DNA of 57,454 nt from Candidatus Mediterraneibacter vanvlietii (GCA_019113645.1 DXGZ01000143.1:1-57454); one strand, 5' to 3'; shown: positions 17,015 through 25,816, numbered from the stretch's first letter. Translations and numbers: made by a program. Notes: generated by a model not told the origin, from the letters alone.

Positions 17015-18130
17015 ATGCCGATCAGTGAAGTGATACGCAGAAAGAGAAAAGAACTGGAAATGACCCAGGAGCAGGTGGCACAGCGTCTCGGTGTTTCGGC
17101 ACCGGCGGTAAATAAGTGGGAGAAGGGCAGCAGCTATCCGGATATTACACTCCTACCGCCTCTGGCGCGGCTGCTGGAGACGGACGTCAATACGCTGCTC
17201 TGTTTCCGGGAGGAGCTCTCAGAGGAGGAGATCGGTCAGATCTGTAATGAAATGACGAAACTGATCTGCGAAGAAGGGCTCAAAGCGGGTTTTGAGATGG
17301 CGGAGAAGAAGATCAGGGAGTATCCCAACTGTATGGTGCTTATCTATTCGCTGAATACGTGCCTGGACGGATCAGTGATTCTGTACTCAGCCAATGAAAC
17401 AGAAGAAGAGCTGAAAATTTATCAGAATAAAATTATTGCATACTATGAATTTATCGTCTCTCGTGCCGAGGAGGGGAGAACGCGAGAGGGAGCGGTCTTC
17501 ATGCTGGCGGGAAAATATATGAACATGGAACGATATGATGAGGCAGAGGAGATTCTCAAGACTCTGCCTGAGCGGCCGGCGGACCGCAGAGTGCTTCAGG
17601 CAAAACTGCTGGCAAATCGGGGCAGGGTATCTGAGGCGGCAGAACTGCTGGAAAAGAAGGTGCTCGGAGACAGTTCAGAGCTTCATCTGACGCTTCTGAA
17701 ACTTCTGGAACTGGCAATGGACGAGGGAAGAGAGGAGGACGCCCGGGTGATCGCTCAGATCGGGAAACAGACAGCAGAGTTGTACAGTCTCTGGGGCTAC
17801 AATTCCACCCTGCTTCCCATGGAACTTTCTGTCAGGAAGAAAGACGTCCGCGCGTCTGTGGGATATATCCGGAAAATGCTGCAGGCATGCCGGGATGCAG
17901 AGGGGCAGGACGCGGTGGATGCGGAATCCCCTCTTTATCGGAAACTGCATCAGAGCCTGCAGAAGAGAGCGCAGGAAAATGCGGATTCGGAAACAGAGCA
18001 GAGAGGAAAAGCATATGGAGAGAACATGATCCCAATACTCCTGCGGGAACTCAGGACCAGCCCTGCCTATGCTTTCCTTCAGGAGGATGAAGAATTCCAA
18101 AACCTGCTGCAGGAATACACGTCCCTGTGA
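17015..18130 (+). CDS. XRE-family regulator with C-terminal TPR-like helices
   Basis: A 371-residue two-part protein. Residues 1-65 are a Cro/C1 helix-turn-helix (EVIRRKRKELEMTQEQVAQR, then VSAPAVNKWEKGSSYPDI). The remaining 300 residues are helix-rich with tetratricopeptide-like repetition (for example MNMERYDEAEEILKTL and VLQAKLLANRGRVSEAAELL). The layout recalls peptide-sensing RRNPP regulators, but many such Clostridia proteins have no known ligand and no candidate peptide gene is adjacent. It is monocistronic, with its own promoter and a strong terminator shared with argG. Confidence 0.8.
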   Translation: MPISEVIRRKRKELEMTQEQVAQRLGVSAPAVNKWEKGSSYPDITLLPPLARLLETDVNTLLCFREELSEEEIGQICNEMTKLICEEGLKAGFEMAEKKIREYPNCMVLIYSLNTCLDGSVILYSANETEEELKIYQNKIIAYYEFIVSRAEEGRTREGAVFMLAGKYMNMERYDEAEEILKTLPERPADRRVLQAKLLANRGRVSEAAELLEKKVLGDSSELHLTLLKLLELAMDEGREEDARVIAQIGKQTAELYSLWGYNSTLLPMELSVRKKDVRASVGYIRKMLQACRDAEGQDAVDAESPLYRKLHQSLQKRAQENADSETEQRGKAYGENMIPILLRELRTSPAYAFLQEDEEFQNLLQEYTSL

Positions 18131-18143
18131 TGGAATAAAAACG

Positions 18144-18187
18144 AAAGGAGCGCTGACAAATCATGAAGATTTGTCGGCGCTCCTTTC
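18144..18187. terminator. Strong bidirectional terminator
   Basis: A 19-bp stem (18144-18162 with 18168-18186, one G-U pair, 5-nt loop) with A and T runs on the two sides. It lies between the convergent XRE-TPR and argG genes. Confidence 0.9.
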
Positions 18188-18201
18188 TGACTGCGTTACG
18201 A

Positions 18202-19440
18202 TTATAAGGTATTTTCTTTTTTATTTTCAAGTTCCAGCATCTTCATTGCGCGCACCTTCAGCGGCAGGCCGAAGAGGGTAATGAATCCGTCTGCATCGTG
18301 GTGGTCGTAGAGGTCGCCTGTTGTAAAGCTTGCCAGTGATTCACTGTACAGAGAATATGGAGAGGTTTCTCCTGCTTTGATGATATTGCCTTTGTAAAGT
18401 TTGAATTTCACTTCTCCTGTCACATACTGCTGAGTTACATCTACGAATGCGCGGATGGCGTCGCACAGCGGTGTAAACCATTTTCCTTCATATACAACCT
18501 GTGCCAGCTTGTTGCCCATTTCTTTTTTCACTTCATATGTAGCGCGGTCGAGAACCAGTTCTTCCAGCTGCTGATGTGCTTCCATGAGGATTGTTCCTCC
18601 CGGAGTCTCATATACGCCGCGGGATTTCATGCCAACGACGCGGTTTTCTACGATGTCAACGATTCCGATGCCGTGTTTTCCGCCGAGTTTGTTGAGCTCA
18701 GTAATGATCTCGGAGACTTTCATCTCTTTTCCGTTCAGCGTCTTCGGGATACCTGCCTCGAATGTCATGGTCACATATTCCGGTTCGTCCGGAGCTTTCT
18801 CCGGCGGCACGGTGAGCATGAGAAGGTCGTCGTAGTTCGGCTCTACGGACGGATCTTCCAGCTCGAGTCCCTCATGGCTGATATGCCACAGGTTGCGGTC
18901 ACGGCTGTAGCTGTGTTTTGTGTCAAAGGGGAGATTGATTCCGTGCTGTTTGCAGTATTCGATCTCGTCTTCACGGGACTGCATGGTCCACAGATCTGTC
19001 ATACGCCACGGAGCGATGACTTTGATGTCCGGAGCCAGCGCCTTGATTCCAAGTTCGAAACGGATCTGGTCGTTTCCTTTTCCGGTTGCTCCGTGGCAGA
19101 TGGCAACAGCGCCTTCCTTACGCGCGATCTCAACCAGTTTCTTTACGATTGCCGGACGCGCCATGGAAGTTCCGAGCAGGTATTTGTTTTCATAGACAGC
19201 GCCTGCCTTTACGCACGGCATAATGAAATTGTCACAGAAGTCGTCAATAATATTTTCAATATATAATTTGGACGCTCCGGAGAGTTTGGCTCTCTCGTCC
19301 AGTCCATCCAGTTCTTCTCCCTGTCCGCAGTCTACACAGCAGCAGATAACATCATATCCGAATGTTTCCTTCAGCCACGGGATTACAGCGGTTGTATCAA
19401 GTCCGCCGGAATATGCCAGTACAACTTTTTCTTTGCTCAT
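18202..19440 (-). CDS. argG: Argininosuccinate synthase
   Basis: A 412-residue type I argininosuccinate synthase joining citrulline and aspartate with ATP, the penultimate step of arginine synthesis. The ATP loop is VVLAYSGGLDTT near the N terminus, and the conserved blocks CHGATGKGNDQIRFE, APWR and SPYSLYSESLASFTTGD are intact. I start at the ATG at 19440, with AGGAGG 8 bases upstream; the ATG at 19446 is too close to it. argH is not next to it, and the other arg genes lie 20 kb away. The promoter carries ArgR boxes. Confidence 0.95.
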   Translation of the reverse strand: MSKEKVVLAYSGGLDTTAVIPWLKETFGYDVICCCVDCGQGEELDGLDERAKLSGASKLYIENIIDDFCDNFIMPCVKAGAVYENKYLLGTSMARPAIVKKLVEIARKEGAVAICHGATGKGNDQIRFELGIKALAPDIKVIAPWRMTDLWTMQSREDEIEYCKQHGINLPFDTKHSYSRDRNLWHISHEGLELEDPSVEPNYDDLLMLTVPPEKAPDEPEYVTMTFEAGIPKTLNGKEMKVSEIITELNKLGGKHGIGIVDIVENRVVGMKSRGVYETPGGTILMEAHQQLEELVLDRATYEVKKEMGNKLAQVVYEGKWFTPLCDAIRAFVDVTQQYVTGEVKFKLYKGNIIKAGETSPYSLYSESLASFTTGDLYDHHDADGFITLFGLPLKVRAMKMLELENKKENTL

Positions 19441-19827
19441 TTTCATTGCCTCCTGAATATATTTTTATGAATTTCTGCCGGGCGGGATCCGCGGGGCAGG
19501 TTCTGTTTTGCATAGCGCTTTCATAAGCTACAACATACTATACACTAAAATTTATATTTATGCAAGAGAAAATTGAATAAAATTATAAATATGCATATAA
19601 TGCGGATATAATGTATAAAAATGCATTTTGGAGAGCGCATAGTATTGGGGGAAGATGTGTGGCAGCCGGATGAAGTTTAAATTGTGAAAAAACGGGAAAT
19701 TAAGAAATATTTCGGAAAGTGAAATATTGCCTTTTTGATGAGGAAAAATAGGAGTTGAAACGAAGAAGGAGAGAAGATTACTATCAAACCAAAGAAAAAA
19801 ATCTGTTCATAAAGGAGAAAAGAAATC
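19441..19827. other. Intergenic region argG-ThuA (387 bp)
   Basis: It holds the divergent argG promoter and, nearer the ThuA gene, a perfect 8-bp inverted repeat AATATTTC (19706-19713) and GAAATATT (19721-19728) with 7-bp spacing, followed by TTTTT. It could be an operator or a weak hairpin. I see no gene, and no clear promoter for the ThuA gene. Confidence 0.4.
19537..19625 (-). promoter_or_regulatory. argG promoter with two candidate ARG boxes
   Basis: On the minus strand TTGCAT (19560-19565), 17 bp and TATAGT (19537-19542) form a promoter. One 14-bp site, 19612-19625, reads TGTATAAAAATGCA and fits the ArgR/AhrC half-site pattern TGnATwwwwATnCA; a weaker one, 19551-19564 (TTTATATTTATGCA), overlaps the -35 and spacer. 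Two boxes about 60 bp apart suit hexameric ArgR repression. Confidence 0.65.
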
Positions 19828-20661
19828 ATGGAAAAGGTTAAAGTGATGCTTATATCTGGAAAAATGACATCCGAGCATTATTATCCGAAGGCGAACGAGG
19901 CGATCCGCACAATGCTGGAATCCACCGGACGTTTTGAGGTGAAAGTAGTGGAAGAATTTAATGGCGCGACACAGAGAACACTGGAGGGGTATGACCTGAT
20001 CTTTCTGAATTATGATGGGAAAACAGTTCCTACAGCATCCTATGAACGCTGGGAGCCCGGTGCGGAGAAAGTATTTTTTGACTTTGTGAAAAACGGGGGA
20101 GGACTTTACATTCACCATTCCAGTGTCTGGCTGGAGGAGAACCTGCCGGATGAGTATAAGGAAACATGGGGATATTATTTGACAATGCCGGAAGGAAGAA
20201 AGGCGCCGGAAGATGACCTGATCGTGAAAAATATGGCGCCGGAAGATCCGATTATGAAGGATATTGAAGATTTTATGATAATTGGGGATGACCTGTTCAG
20301 CGGTGTACAGGAAGCGCCGGGGAAAAAGGAAGTTCTGGGAGGTATATACGATGATATCAGTCTGTATCAGAAAGACTGGTGGCCGCCTAAGCATCATCCG
20401 GTTTATATTCCGGATGGAAAGCTGGAGAATATGCGGGGAGTGAATACAATGCAGCCTGTAATCTGGAAGAACTATTATGGAAAAGGAAGAGTGTTCGGAT
20501 GCAGTATCGGACATGGCATTGATACGTATCGCCGTCTGAATTACGTTACGATTCTTGTACGCGGAGCGGAATGGGCGGCAACCGGGGAAGTTACGCTGGA
20601 GAAACCGAAACGGACAGGAGCGGATCGGTTTAATGAATGGCCGTATTACCATAACAACTGA
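19828..20661 (+). CDS. ThuA domain-containing protein
   Basis: A 277-residue protein of the ThuA (trehalose utilisation) family, a class I glutamine amidotransferase-like fold without a nucleophile Cys elbow. Visible blocks are VMLISGKMTSEHYYP at the start, GYDLIFLNYDG, FVKNGGGLYIHHSSV (the GGGxxxxH signature), PVIWKNYYGKGRVFGCSIGHG and the C-terminal RGAEWAATGEV. ThuA proteins occur in sugar catabolic loci, and the reaction is poorly defined. AAAGGAGAAAAGAAATC precedes the start. It lies directly upstream of the amino-sugar PTS operon but is separated from it by a 335-bp gap and a promoter, so membership of that pathway is only inferred. Confidence 0.85.
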   Translation: MEKVKVMLISGKMTSEHYYPKANEAIRTMLESTGRFEVKVVEEFNGATQRTLEGYDLIFLNYDGKTVPTASYERWEPGAEKVFFDFVKNGGGLYIHHSSVWLEENLPDEYKETWGYYLTMPEGRKAPEDDLIVKNMAPEDPIMKDIEDFMIIGDDLFSGVQEAPGKKEVLGGIYDDISLYQKDWWPPKHHPVYIPDGKLENMRGVNTMQPVIWKNYYGKGRVFGCSIGHGIDTYRRLNYVTILVRGAEWAATGEVTLEKPKRTGADRFNEWPYYHNN

Positions 20662-20996
20662 TATCCCGGCGGCATTTCCGGTTTTAGGAAATCTCATGGT
20701 TTTGCGGTTTGATAATAAAGCAGCTTGCAGTTATTAACGATTTATATGGTAAAATTGTAACTTTTGTGGGAAAGAAATAAAAAAATAGTAACTTTTTTAT
20801 TAAATTTATATAATCAAAAATGCAAAAGGGATAATAAAAAGTGCAAACTTATCGCTTTAAAGTTTGTTATAATATTCTTTGTAAGCAGATTTTGCTTCCC
20901 GGGGCTTATGGGAAGGATTTGTTGAACAGCATGCGGAAGGAGGTATCATCCTGCCCTACGAGTGCTGGAAAATCTATAAGGAAAGGGGGATTATAC
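20662..20996. other. Intergenic region upstream of the PTS operon (335 bp)
   Basis: AT-rich leader and control region of the PTS operon. It contains the promoter and candidate AraC sites listed separately, and about 120 nt of untranslated leader from 20880. Also visible is CAAACTT (20844-20850) inverted at 20859-20865 around the -35. I see no gene here. Confidence 0.5.
20821..20873 (+). promoter_or_regulatory. PTS operon promoter with candidate AraC-type activator sites
   Basis: TATAAT at 20868-20873 has no consensus -35. Direct repeats TGCAAA at 20821-20826 and 20842-20847 are exactly 21 bp apart, the second abutting the -35 position, as expected for an AraC-family activator. A similar TGCAAA/TCCAAA pair with the same spacing lies before kbaZ. 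The AraC gene at 26168-27349 is the obvious candidate protein; binding is inferred. Confidence 0.5.
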
Positions 20997-21473
20997 ATGC
21001 CGGATATTAGATTGACCAGAATTGACAATCGACTGATTCACGGTCAGGTGGCGACGCAGTGGTGCGGCGTTGTAGGCGCGAACCTTCTGCTTGTTGCCAA
21101 TGACAAAGTCGCAGGGGATGAATTCCGTCAGAGCCTGATGAATATGGCTGCGCCGGCTTATGCGCAGACAAGATTCTTCACTCTGGAGAAAACAATCAAT
21201 ATCATCCACAAAGCTTCCGCGAACCAGCATATTGCAATTATCTGCGAGTCACCGCAGGATGTGCTGAAACTGGTTGAGGGCGGGGTGCCGATTAAAAAAG
21301 TAAATATCGGTAATATGCACATGTCTGAAGGCAAACGTCAGGTGGCAACTTCTGTTGCTGTCGATGATGACGATGTTGCAACATTCAGAAAGCTGCAGGA
21401 GCTTGGTGTGGAACTCGAGATCAAACGTGTTCCGGATACACCGGCTGAAAGCATTGACAAGTTATTCAAATAA
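20997..21473 (+). CDS. PTS mannose/fructose/sorbose-family EIIB (AgaV-like)
   Basis: A 158-residue cytoplasmic EIIB of the mannose-class phosphotransferase system. The phosphorylation site is His15 in RIDNRLIHGQVATQW, which takes phosphate from EIIA and passes it to the sugar entering through IIC/IID. The rest (VIKKVNIGNMHMSEGKRQ, FRKLQELGVELEIKRVP) follows the family. The start at 20997 has AAGGGGG upstream; longer in-frame starts reach back into the leader. It is the first gene of the IIB-IIC-IID-unknown-IIA-agaS operon. Confidence 0.93.
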   Translation: MPDIRLTRIDNRLIHGQVATQWCGVVGANLLLVANDKVAGDEFRQSLMNMAAPAYAQTRFFTLEKTINIIHKASANQHIAIICESPQDVLKLVEGGVPIKKVNIGNMHMSEGKRQVATSVAVDDDDVATFRKLQELGVELEIKRVPDTPAESIDKLFK

Positions 21474-21527
21474 TCACAAATGATTAACTAGAGAGGGTTT
21501 TATTAGTTAAACAGGAAAGGAGTAGAC

Positions 21528-22358
21528 ATGGAGATTTCAATTATTCAGGCAATTCTGGTCTTCGTGGTTGCTTTTATCATGGGCATTGACCAGTTCAGCT
21601 TTTTAGAGTCTCTGTACCAGCCGATCGTTACATGCCCGATCATCGGAGCTATTCTTGGTAACTTCGAGCTCGGTGTTGTAGTCGGAGGAGCTTATCAGCT
21701 TATCCAGATCGGAAGTATGCCAATCGGTGGAGCACAGCCGCCAAACGCTATCCTTGGAGGTATCATGGCGACAATCTTCGCGGTTTCACTTAATATGGAG
21801 GCAACAGCAGACGGAGTAGGAGCTGCACTTGGTCTTGCGATTCCGTTCGCGGTATTCGGTCAGTACGCAGTTACCCTGACATTTACATTTATGTCAGGTA
21901 TGATGGCAAAAGCTGACAAATACGCAGAAGAGGCTAACGTAAAAGGTATCCGTAACCTGAACTTCCTCGAGATGGGAGTTCTCGGATGTCTGTTCGGTAT
22001 CCTTGCAGTTGCAGGTCTGTATGGTGGTTCTGCACTTGGTGAGACACTTCAGCAGTTCTCCTATGACTTCTCATGGGTAATGGCTGGACTGGACGCAGCA
22101 GGCGGAGCAATGAAGTTCGTCGGATTTGCAATCCTTATGAAAGTTATGATGTCCAACGAGATGTGGGGATTCCTCCTGGCAGGTTTCGTTATGGCACTGC
22201 TCTGCAGCGCAAATTCAACGACTTCAGGGGCAACTCTGATTCTCTGTGCATTCGTAGGTGTTGCGATTGCTATTTATGATTTCTCAACACAGACAAAGAT
22301 CAAACAGAACGCAGGCGCAGGCGCTGGCTTTGTAGGAGGTGACGAGGATGGCATATAA
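21528..22358 (+). CDS. PTS mannose-family EIIC (AgaW-like)
   Basis: A 276-residue membrane subunit with about seven to eight helices. Family blocks are QAILVFVVAFIMGIDQFSF and the conserved GGAYQLIQIGSMPIGGAQPPN segment that lines the sugar site. With IID it forms the translocation channel. GAAAGGAG lies before the ATG. It ends 11 bp inside the IID gene. The GalNAc-type assignment rests on the neighbouring agaS, deacetylase and kba genes rather than on this sequence. Confidence 0.93.
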   Translation: MEISIIQAILVFVVAFIMGIDQFSFLESLYQPIVTCPIIGAILGNFELGVVVGGAYQLIQIGSMPIGGAQPPNAILGGIMATIFAVSLNMEATADGVGAALGLAIPFAVFGQYAVTLTFTFMSGMMAKADKYAEEANVKGIRNLNFLEMGVLGCLFGILAVAGLYGGSALGETLQQFSYDFSWVMAGLDAAGGAMKFVGFAILMKVMMSNEMWGFLLAGFVMALLCSANSTTSGATLILCAFVGVAIAIYDFSTQTKIKQNAGAGAGFVGGDEDGI

Positions 22359-23268
22359 TATTCCGGATAGATATCAGGATCTGACTCCGGCACCGCAGCT
22401 GGATAAGAAAACGTTAAATAAGATGGTTTGGCTGTCCTGTTTCTTACAGGCATCCTTCAACTATGAAAGAATGCAGGCCTGTGGATGGCTCTGGTCAATG
22501 CTTCCGGGTCTTCAGAAGATACATACAAATAAGGAAGACCTGAAAGCTTCCATGGCACACAACCTGGACTTCCTGAACACACACCCGTTCCTCGTAACAT
22601 TTGTAATGGGTATTGTTCTTTCTCTGGAGCAGAATAAAGCGGATACACAGACGATTCGTTCCGTACGTATTTCCGCAGCCGGACCGCTCGGCGGTATCGG
22701 TGATGCTCTGTTCTGGCTGACACTTGTTCCGATCACAGCGGGACTTACCGCGAATATGGCTATGGAAGGCCAGATCGCCGGCGCGATCCTCTTCCTGATC
22801 ATCTTCAACGTAGTTCAGTTTGTTGTTCGTTTCGGACTGATGTACTGGTCTTACGGACTGGGAACAAAAGCAGTTACGCTGCTTACATCAAACGCAAAAG
22901 AATTTACACGTGCAGCCAGTATCCTTGGTATCTTCGTAGTAGGCGGTCTGATCGCTAACTATGGTTCTACAACAGTACGTATGATCGTAGGCGAGACTCA
23001 GATCAATATCCAGGGCCTGCTGGACGGCGTGCTGCCGAAACTGATTCCGCTTCTGATCACACTTGGTATCTATGTGCTGATCAAGAAGGGATGGACACCG
23101 GTAAGATGTATCATCCTGATCCTTGTAGTAGGTATCGTAGGATGTGCGTTCGGTATCTGGAGCGGTAACTCACAGGCAATGGATGCTGACGGAAATACAC
23201 TTCCGGGCGGATACACACCGCTTGTTGAGTGGTATGAGTACCCGGTACCGGAGGAAGCGGCCGAATAG
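22348..23268 (+). CDS. PTS mannose-family EIID
   Basis: A 306-residue EIID subunit. The N-terminal soluble part has the family block MVWLSCFLQASFNYERMQACGW, followed by LDFLNTHPFLVTFVMG and SAAGPLGGIGDALFW, then several hydrophobic helices at the C terminus. It joins IIC in the permease. I start at 22348 because AGGAGGTGA lies 6 bases before; an ATG at 22339 sits within that site. A bulged terminator-like hairpin follows, so downstream genes may be expressed at a lower level. Confidence 0.93.
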   Translation: MAYNIPDRYQDLTPAPQLDKKTLNKMVWLSCFLQASFNYERMQACGWLWSMLPGLQKIHTNKEDLKASMAHNLDFLNTHPFLVTFVMGIVLSLEQNKADTQTIRSVRISAAGPLGGIGDALFWLTLVPITAGLTANMAMEGQIAGAILFLIIFNVVQFVVRFGLMYWSYGLGTKAVTLLTSNAKEFTRAASILGIFVVGGLIANYGSTTVRMIVGETQINIQGLLDGVLPKLIPLLITLGIYVLIKKGWTPVRCIILILVVGIVGCAFGIWSGNSQAMDADGNTLPGGYTPLVEWYEYPVPEEAAE

Positions 23269-23316
23269 CCGTGGATTAAAGAATAAGATGCGGTGCGGTA
23301 TGCATCGGTTCATCAA

Positions 23317-23351
23317 GAGGGGAGGGATTTTAATCCCCCCCTCAAGTTTTT
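23317..23351 (+). terminator. Terminator or attenuator inside the PTS operon
   Basis: GAGGGGAGGGAT (23317-23328) pairs with ATCCCCCCCTC (23333-23343, one bulge), then AAGTTTTT. It lies 48 bp after the IID stop and before the remaining operon genes, so partial read-through would set a lower dose of IIA and AgaS. Confidence 0.7.
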
Positions 23352-23391
23352 ACAGAACAAAATCAAAGAAAAAGGAATCAGGTGGCGGTTT

Positions 23392-24048
23392 TTGAGTACA
23401 ATAACAATATTTATAGCAGTGATTGCCGTTGTGGGATATCTGGGATTCCAGGGGGTAAAAAGTTTTCAGCTTCGAAGTCTGAATACAGGGCTTCAGAACA
23501 AAGACAGTGATATGGTGGACAGAGTGGCGAAGATGGGAGTTTCCCAGAAGCTTCTGGGCAGGTATGTCTGCGATCTGTACAGACTCAGGGCATATTATAT
23601 CACCGGGGAAACAGATGAATTTGAGCAGATGCTCAGGCATATGATCGAGTCGGAGTATCCGGATCCTGCGGATAAAAAAAGCTTCCTTGAAACATATTTT
23701 CATACATTTCTGATTAAGCAGAACAGAAAATATGCGGACTGGCTGCTGGACGCAATCAGAAAGACCGGAGATGAAAAGTTTATCCGATATAATGAACAGT
23801 CATATGCAGTAATGCTCGACGGGAAGAGCGACCTGATTGAAAGTATGGTGGAGGATATTAACTCCAAAAAGTATTATGGATTTGCCCTGGGCGTAATTCT
23901 GTTTATGGTTGCAAAACAGTATTCTTATCTTGGAGACAGCGAGAATGAGCTGATTTATTTGCAGACTGCCAAATCCTGTTTTCATCCAAAAGCGGTTTAT
24001 ATGCCTGTAGTTGACAAATGGCTGAAAGATGCGGAAGCAGGGGCATAA
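23392..24048 (+). CDS. Unknown membrane-anchored helical protein in the PTS operon
   Basis: About 218 residues from a TTG at 23392 (AGGTGG upstream): one N-terminal transmembrane helix (TIFIAVIAVVGYLGFQGV) followed by a soluble, helix-rich domain with TPR-like pairing (YRLRAYYITGETDEFEQML, AKQYSYLGDSENELIYLQTA). A longer in-frame start at 23293 would overlap the terminator hairpin, which argues for the TTG. Charge pattern suggests N-in, domain outside, although this is not certain. I recognise no named family. Its place between EIID and EIIA in every reading of this operon suggests an accessory role in the PTS complex. Confidence 0.65.
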   Translation: MSTITIFIAVIAVVGYLGFQGVKSFQLRSLNTGLQNKDSDMVDRVAKMGVSQKLLGRYVCDLYRLRAYYITGETDEFEQMLRHMIESEYPDPADKKSFLETYFHTFLIKQNRKYADWLLDAIRKTGDEKFIRYNEQSYAVMLDGKSDLIESMVEDINSKKYYGFALGVILFMVAKQYSYLGDSENELIYLQTAKSCFHPKAVYMPVVDKWLKDAEAGA

Positions 24049-24065
24049 AGGACAGGAGAAAGATT

Positions 24066-24494
24066 ATGATTGGATTATTAGTTACAGGACATGCGAATTT
24101 TGGGTCTGGTATCACAAGCTCCGTAAATCTTATTGCAGGGGAGCAGGAAGATTACCAGTATGTGGATTTTCTGCCGACGTACAGCACGGAAGATCTGACG
24201 GCTGAGATGACGAAGGCGCTTGAAAAACTGAATAATTGTGAAGGAATAATTATTTTTACGGATCTGATGGGCGGGACGCCGTTTAACGTGGCGGCTCAGC
24301 TTGGACGCGGCAATGACAGAATCAGAGTTCTGGGCGGAACAAATCTGCCGATGCTGGTAGAGATCGTAATGTCGCGGAAATTTATGGATGACCTGGACGG
24401 TCTTGCGGACTCCGTTGTGGAAACCGGAAAGGAGCAGGTAATAAAATACGAATTCAAACAGGTTGTACAGGAAGACAGTGAGGATGGAATTTAA
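24066..24494 (+). CDS. PTS mannose-family EIIA (AgaF-like)
   Basis: A 142-residue EIIA. His9 in GLLVTGHANFGSGI is the phosphate acceptor from HPr; FTDLMGGTPFNVAAQL is the second conserved block. It is a separate protein rather than an IIAB fusion, so it must hand phosphate to the IIB at 20997. The ATG at 24066 has AGGAGA upstream. It follows the unknown membrane protein by 17 bp and precedes the AgaS gene by 66 bp. Confidence 0.93.
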   Translation: MIGLLVTGHANFGSGITSSVNLIAGEQEDYQYVDFLPTYSTEDLTAEMTKALEKLNNCEGIIIFTDLMGGTPFNVAAQLGRGNDRIRVLGGTNLPMLVEIVMSRKFMDDLDGLADSVVETGKEQVIKYEFKQVVQEDSEDGI

Positions 24495-24560
24495 GTACAT
24501 CTGTATAGAATAAAAAAGTTTGACAGCCTTGGAAAGAGGCTTAGCAGAAAGGAGAAAATG

Positions 24561-25742
24561 ATGAGTACTGTTTTTGGTATTACAGACGACAAAATGAAGG
24601 AGACTTCTTCTACATTTACACTGACAGAGATCTATCAGCAGCCAGCTACCTGGGAGAAAACCTGCAGACAGATCGAGGAACACAAAGAGGAGATACAGAA
24701 ATTTATCGATCAGGTGATCAAGTGTGAGGATTATGATGTGATCCTGACAGGAGCCGGCACAAGCGAGTTTGTCGGAAACGCGCTTTTTCCTCATCTGGCA
24801 GGCCTTCTGAACCATAAGGCAAAATCATACGGAACAACGGACATTGTCGCGACTCCGGAGGCATATCTGTCACGGACAAAACCAACGCTTCTGATCAGCT
24901 TCGGACGTTCCGGAAATTCCCCGGAATCCGTGGGAGCAATCGATGCGGCAGAGGCGGTATGTGACAATGTGTACCACCTCTTTGTAACATGCAATAAGAA
25001 CGGAGCGCTTTCAAAACGTGCGGATACTACAGATAACTGTTATGCGATCAACCTGACGGACGAGACTCATGATCAGAGCTTCGCCATGACATCCAGTTTT
25101 TCAAATATGTATCTTGCAACTTATCTGTGCTTCCACTTAAACGAGCTGGACGAAGTGCTTGACAAGGTGAGAAAAATCGCAGCAGCGGGCCAGAACTTCC
25201 TGGATAACAAATACAGCATAGCGAAGAATATTGTAGATGAATATAATTTCGGGCGTATTGTATATCTTGGAAGCAACACCCTGAAAGGAACCTCCCAGGA
25301 ATCAGCGCTTAAGATGCTCGAGCTGACAGCTGGCCGGGTAGTTACCATGTATGACACGCCGATGGGATTCCGTCATGGCCCGAAATCGATTGTTGACGAT
25401 ACAACACTTACCGTTGTATATTTAAGCGATGACCCGTATACGAGACAGTATGAGCTGGATCTTGTGAAAGAAATGAGCGGTCAGCGAAAAGCAAACAAGA
25501 TCGTGGCTGTGATGAACCGGATGGATGAAGAAGCAGCGGCTCTCGTGGACTACACTGTGAGCTTCGATCTGGACGGCGCGTACGAGAACGTGCTGCTCGG
25601 ACTGGACTACATCCTGTTTGCCCAGACGCTGGCAGTTCTGAAATCTCTGTCATTGTCCATAACGCCGGATAATCCGTGCCCGACAGGTGAAGTAAACCGT
25701 GTTGTACAGGGAGTTACACTGTATCCGTATACGAGAAAATAA
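24561..25742 (+). CDS. agaS: SIS-domain sugar-phosphate deaminase/isomerase (AgaS family)
   Basis: A 393-residue protein with two SIS domains: VILTGAGTSEFVGNALFPHL with ISFGRSGNSPESVGAIDAA in the first, and YLGSNTLKGTSQESALKMLEL with FRHGPKSIVDD in the second. AgaS-type proteins convert galactosamine 6-phosphate to tagatose 6-phosphate and ammonia; glucosamine-6-phosphate-like activity is the alternative. ATG at 24558 or 24561 are both possible, and spacing to AGGAGA favours 24561. The kba genes nearby support the galactosamine reading. Confidence 0.88.
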   Translation: MSTVFGITDDKMKETSSTFTLTEIYQQPATWEKTCRQIEEHKEEIQKFIDQVIKCEDYDVILTGAGTSEFVGNALFPHLAGLLNHKAKSYGTTDIVATPEAYLSRTKPTLLISFGRSGNSPESVGAIDAAEAVCDNVYHLFVTCNKNGALSKRADTTDNCYAINLTDETHDQSFAMTSSFSNMYLATYLCFHLNELDEVLDKVRKIAAAGQNFLDNKYSIAKNIVDEYNFGRIVYLGSNTLKGTSQESALKMLELTAGRVVTMYDTPMGFRHGPKSIVDDTTLTVVYLSDDPYTRQYELDLVKEMSGQRKANKIVAVMNRMDEEAAALVDYTVSFDLDGAYENVLLGLDYILFAQTLAVLKSLSLSITPDNPCPTGEVNRVVQGVTLYPYTRK

Positions 25743-25816
25743 AAAGCTGCAAGAGAGAAAGGGCATGGTTTGCGTGAGAGCAGACCATGCTCTGACAAGG
25801 AGGAAAGTCAGAAGTT

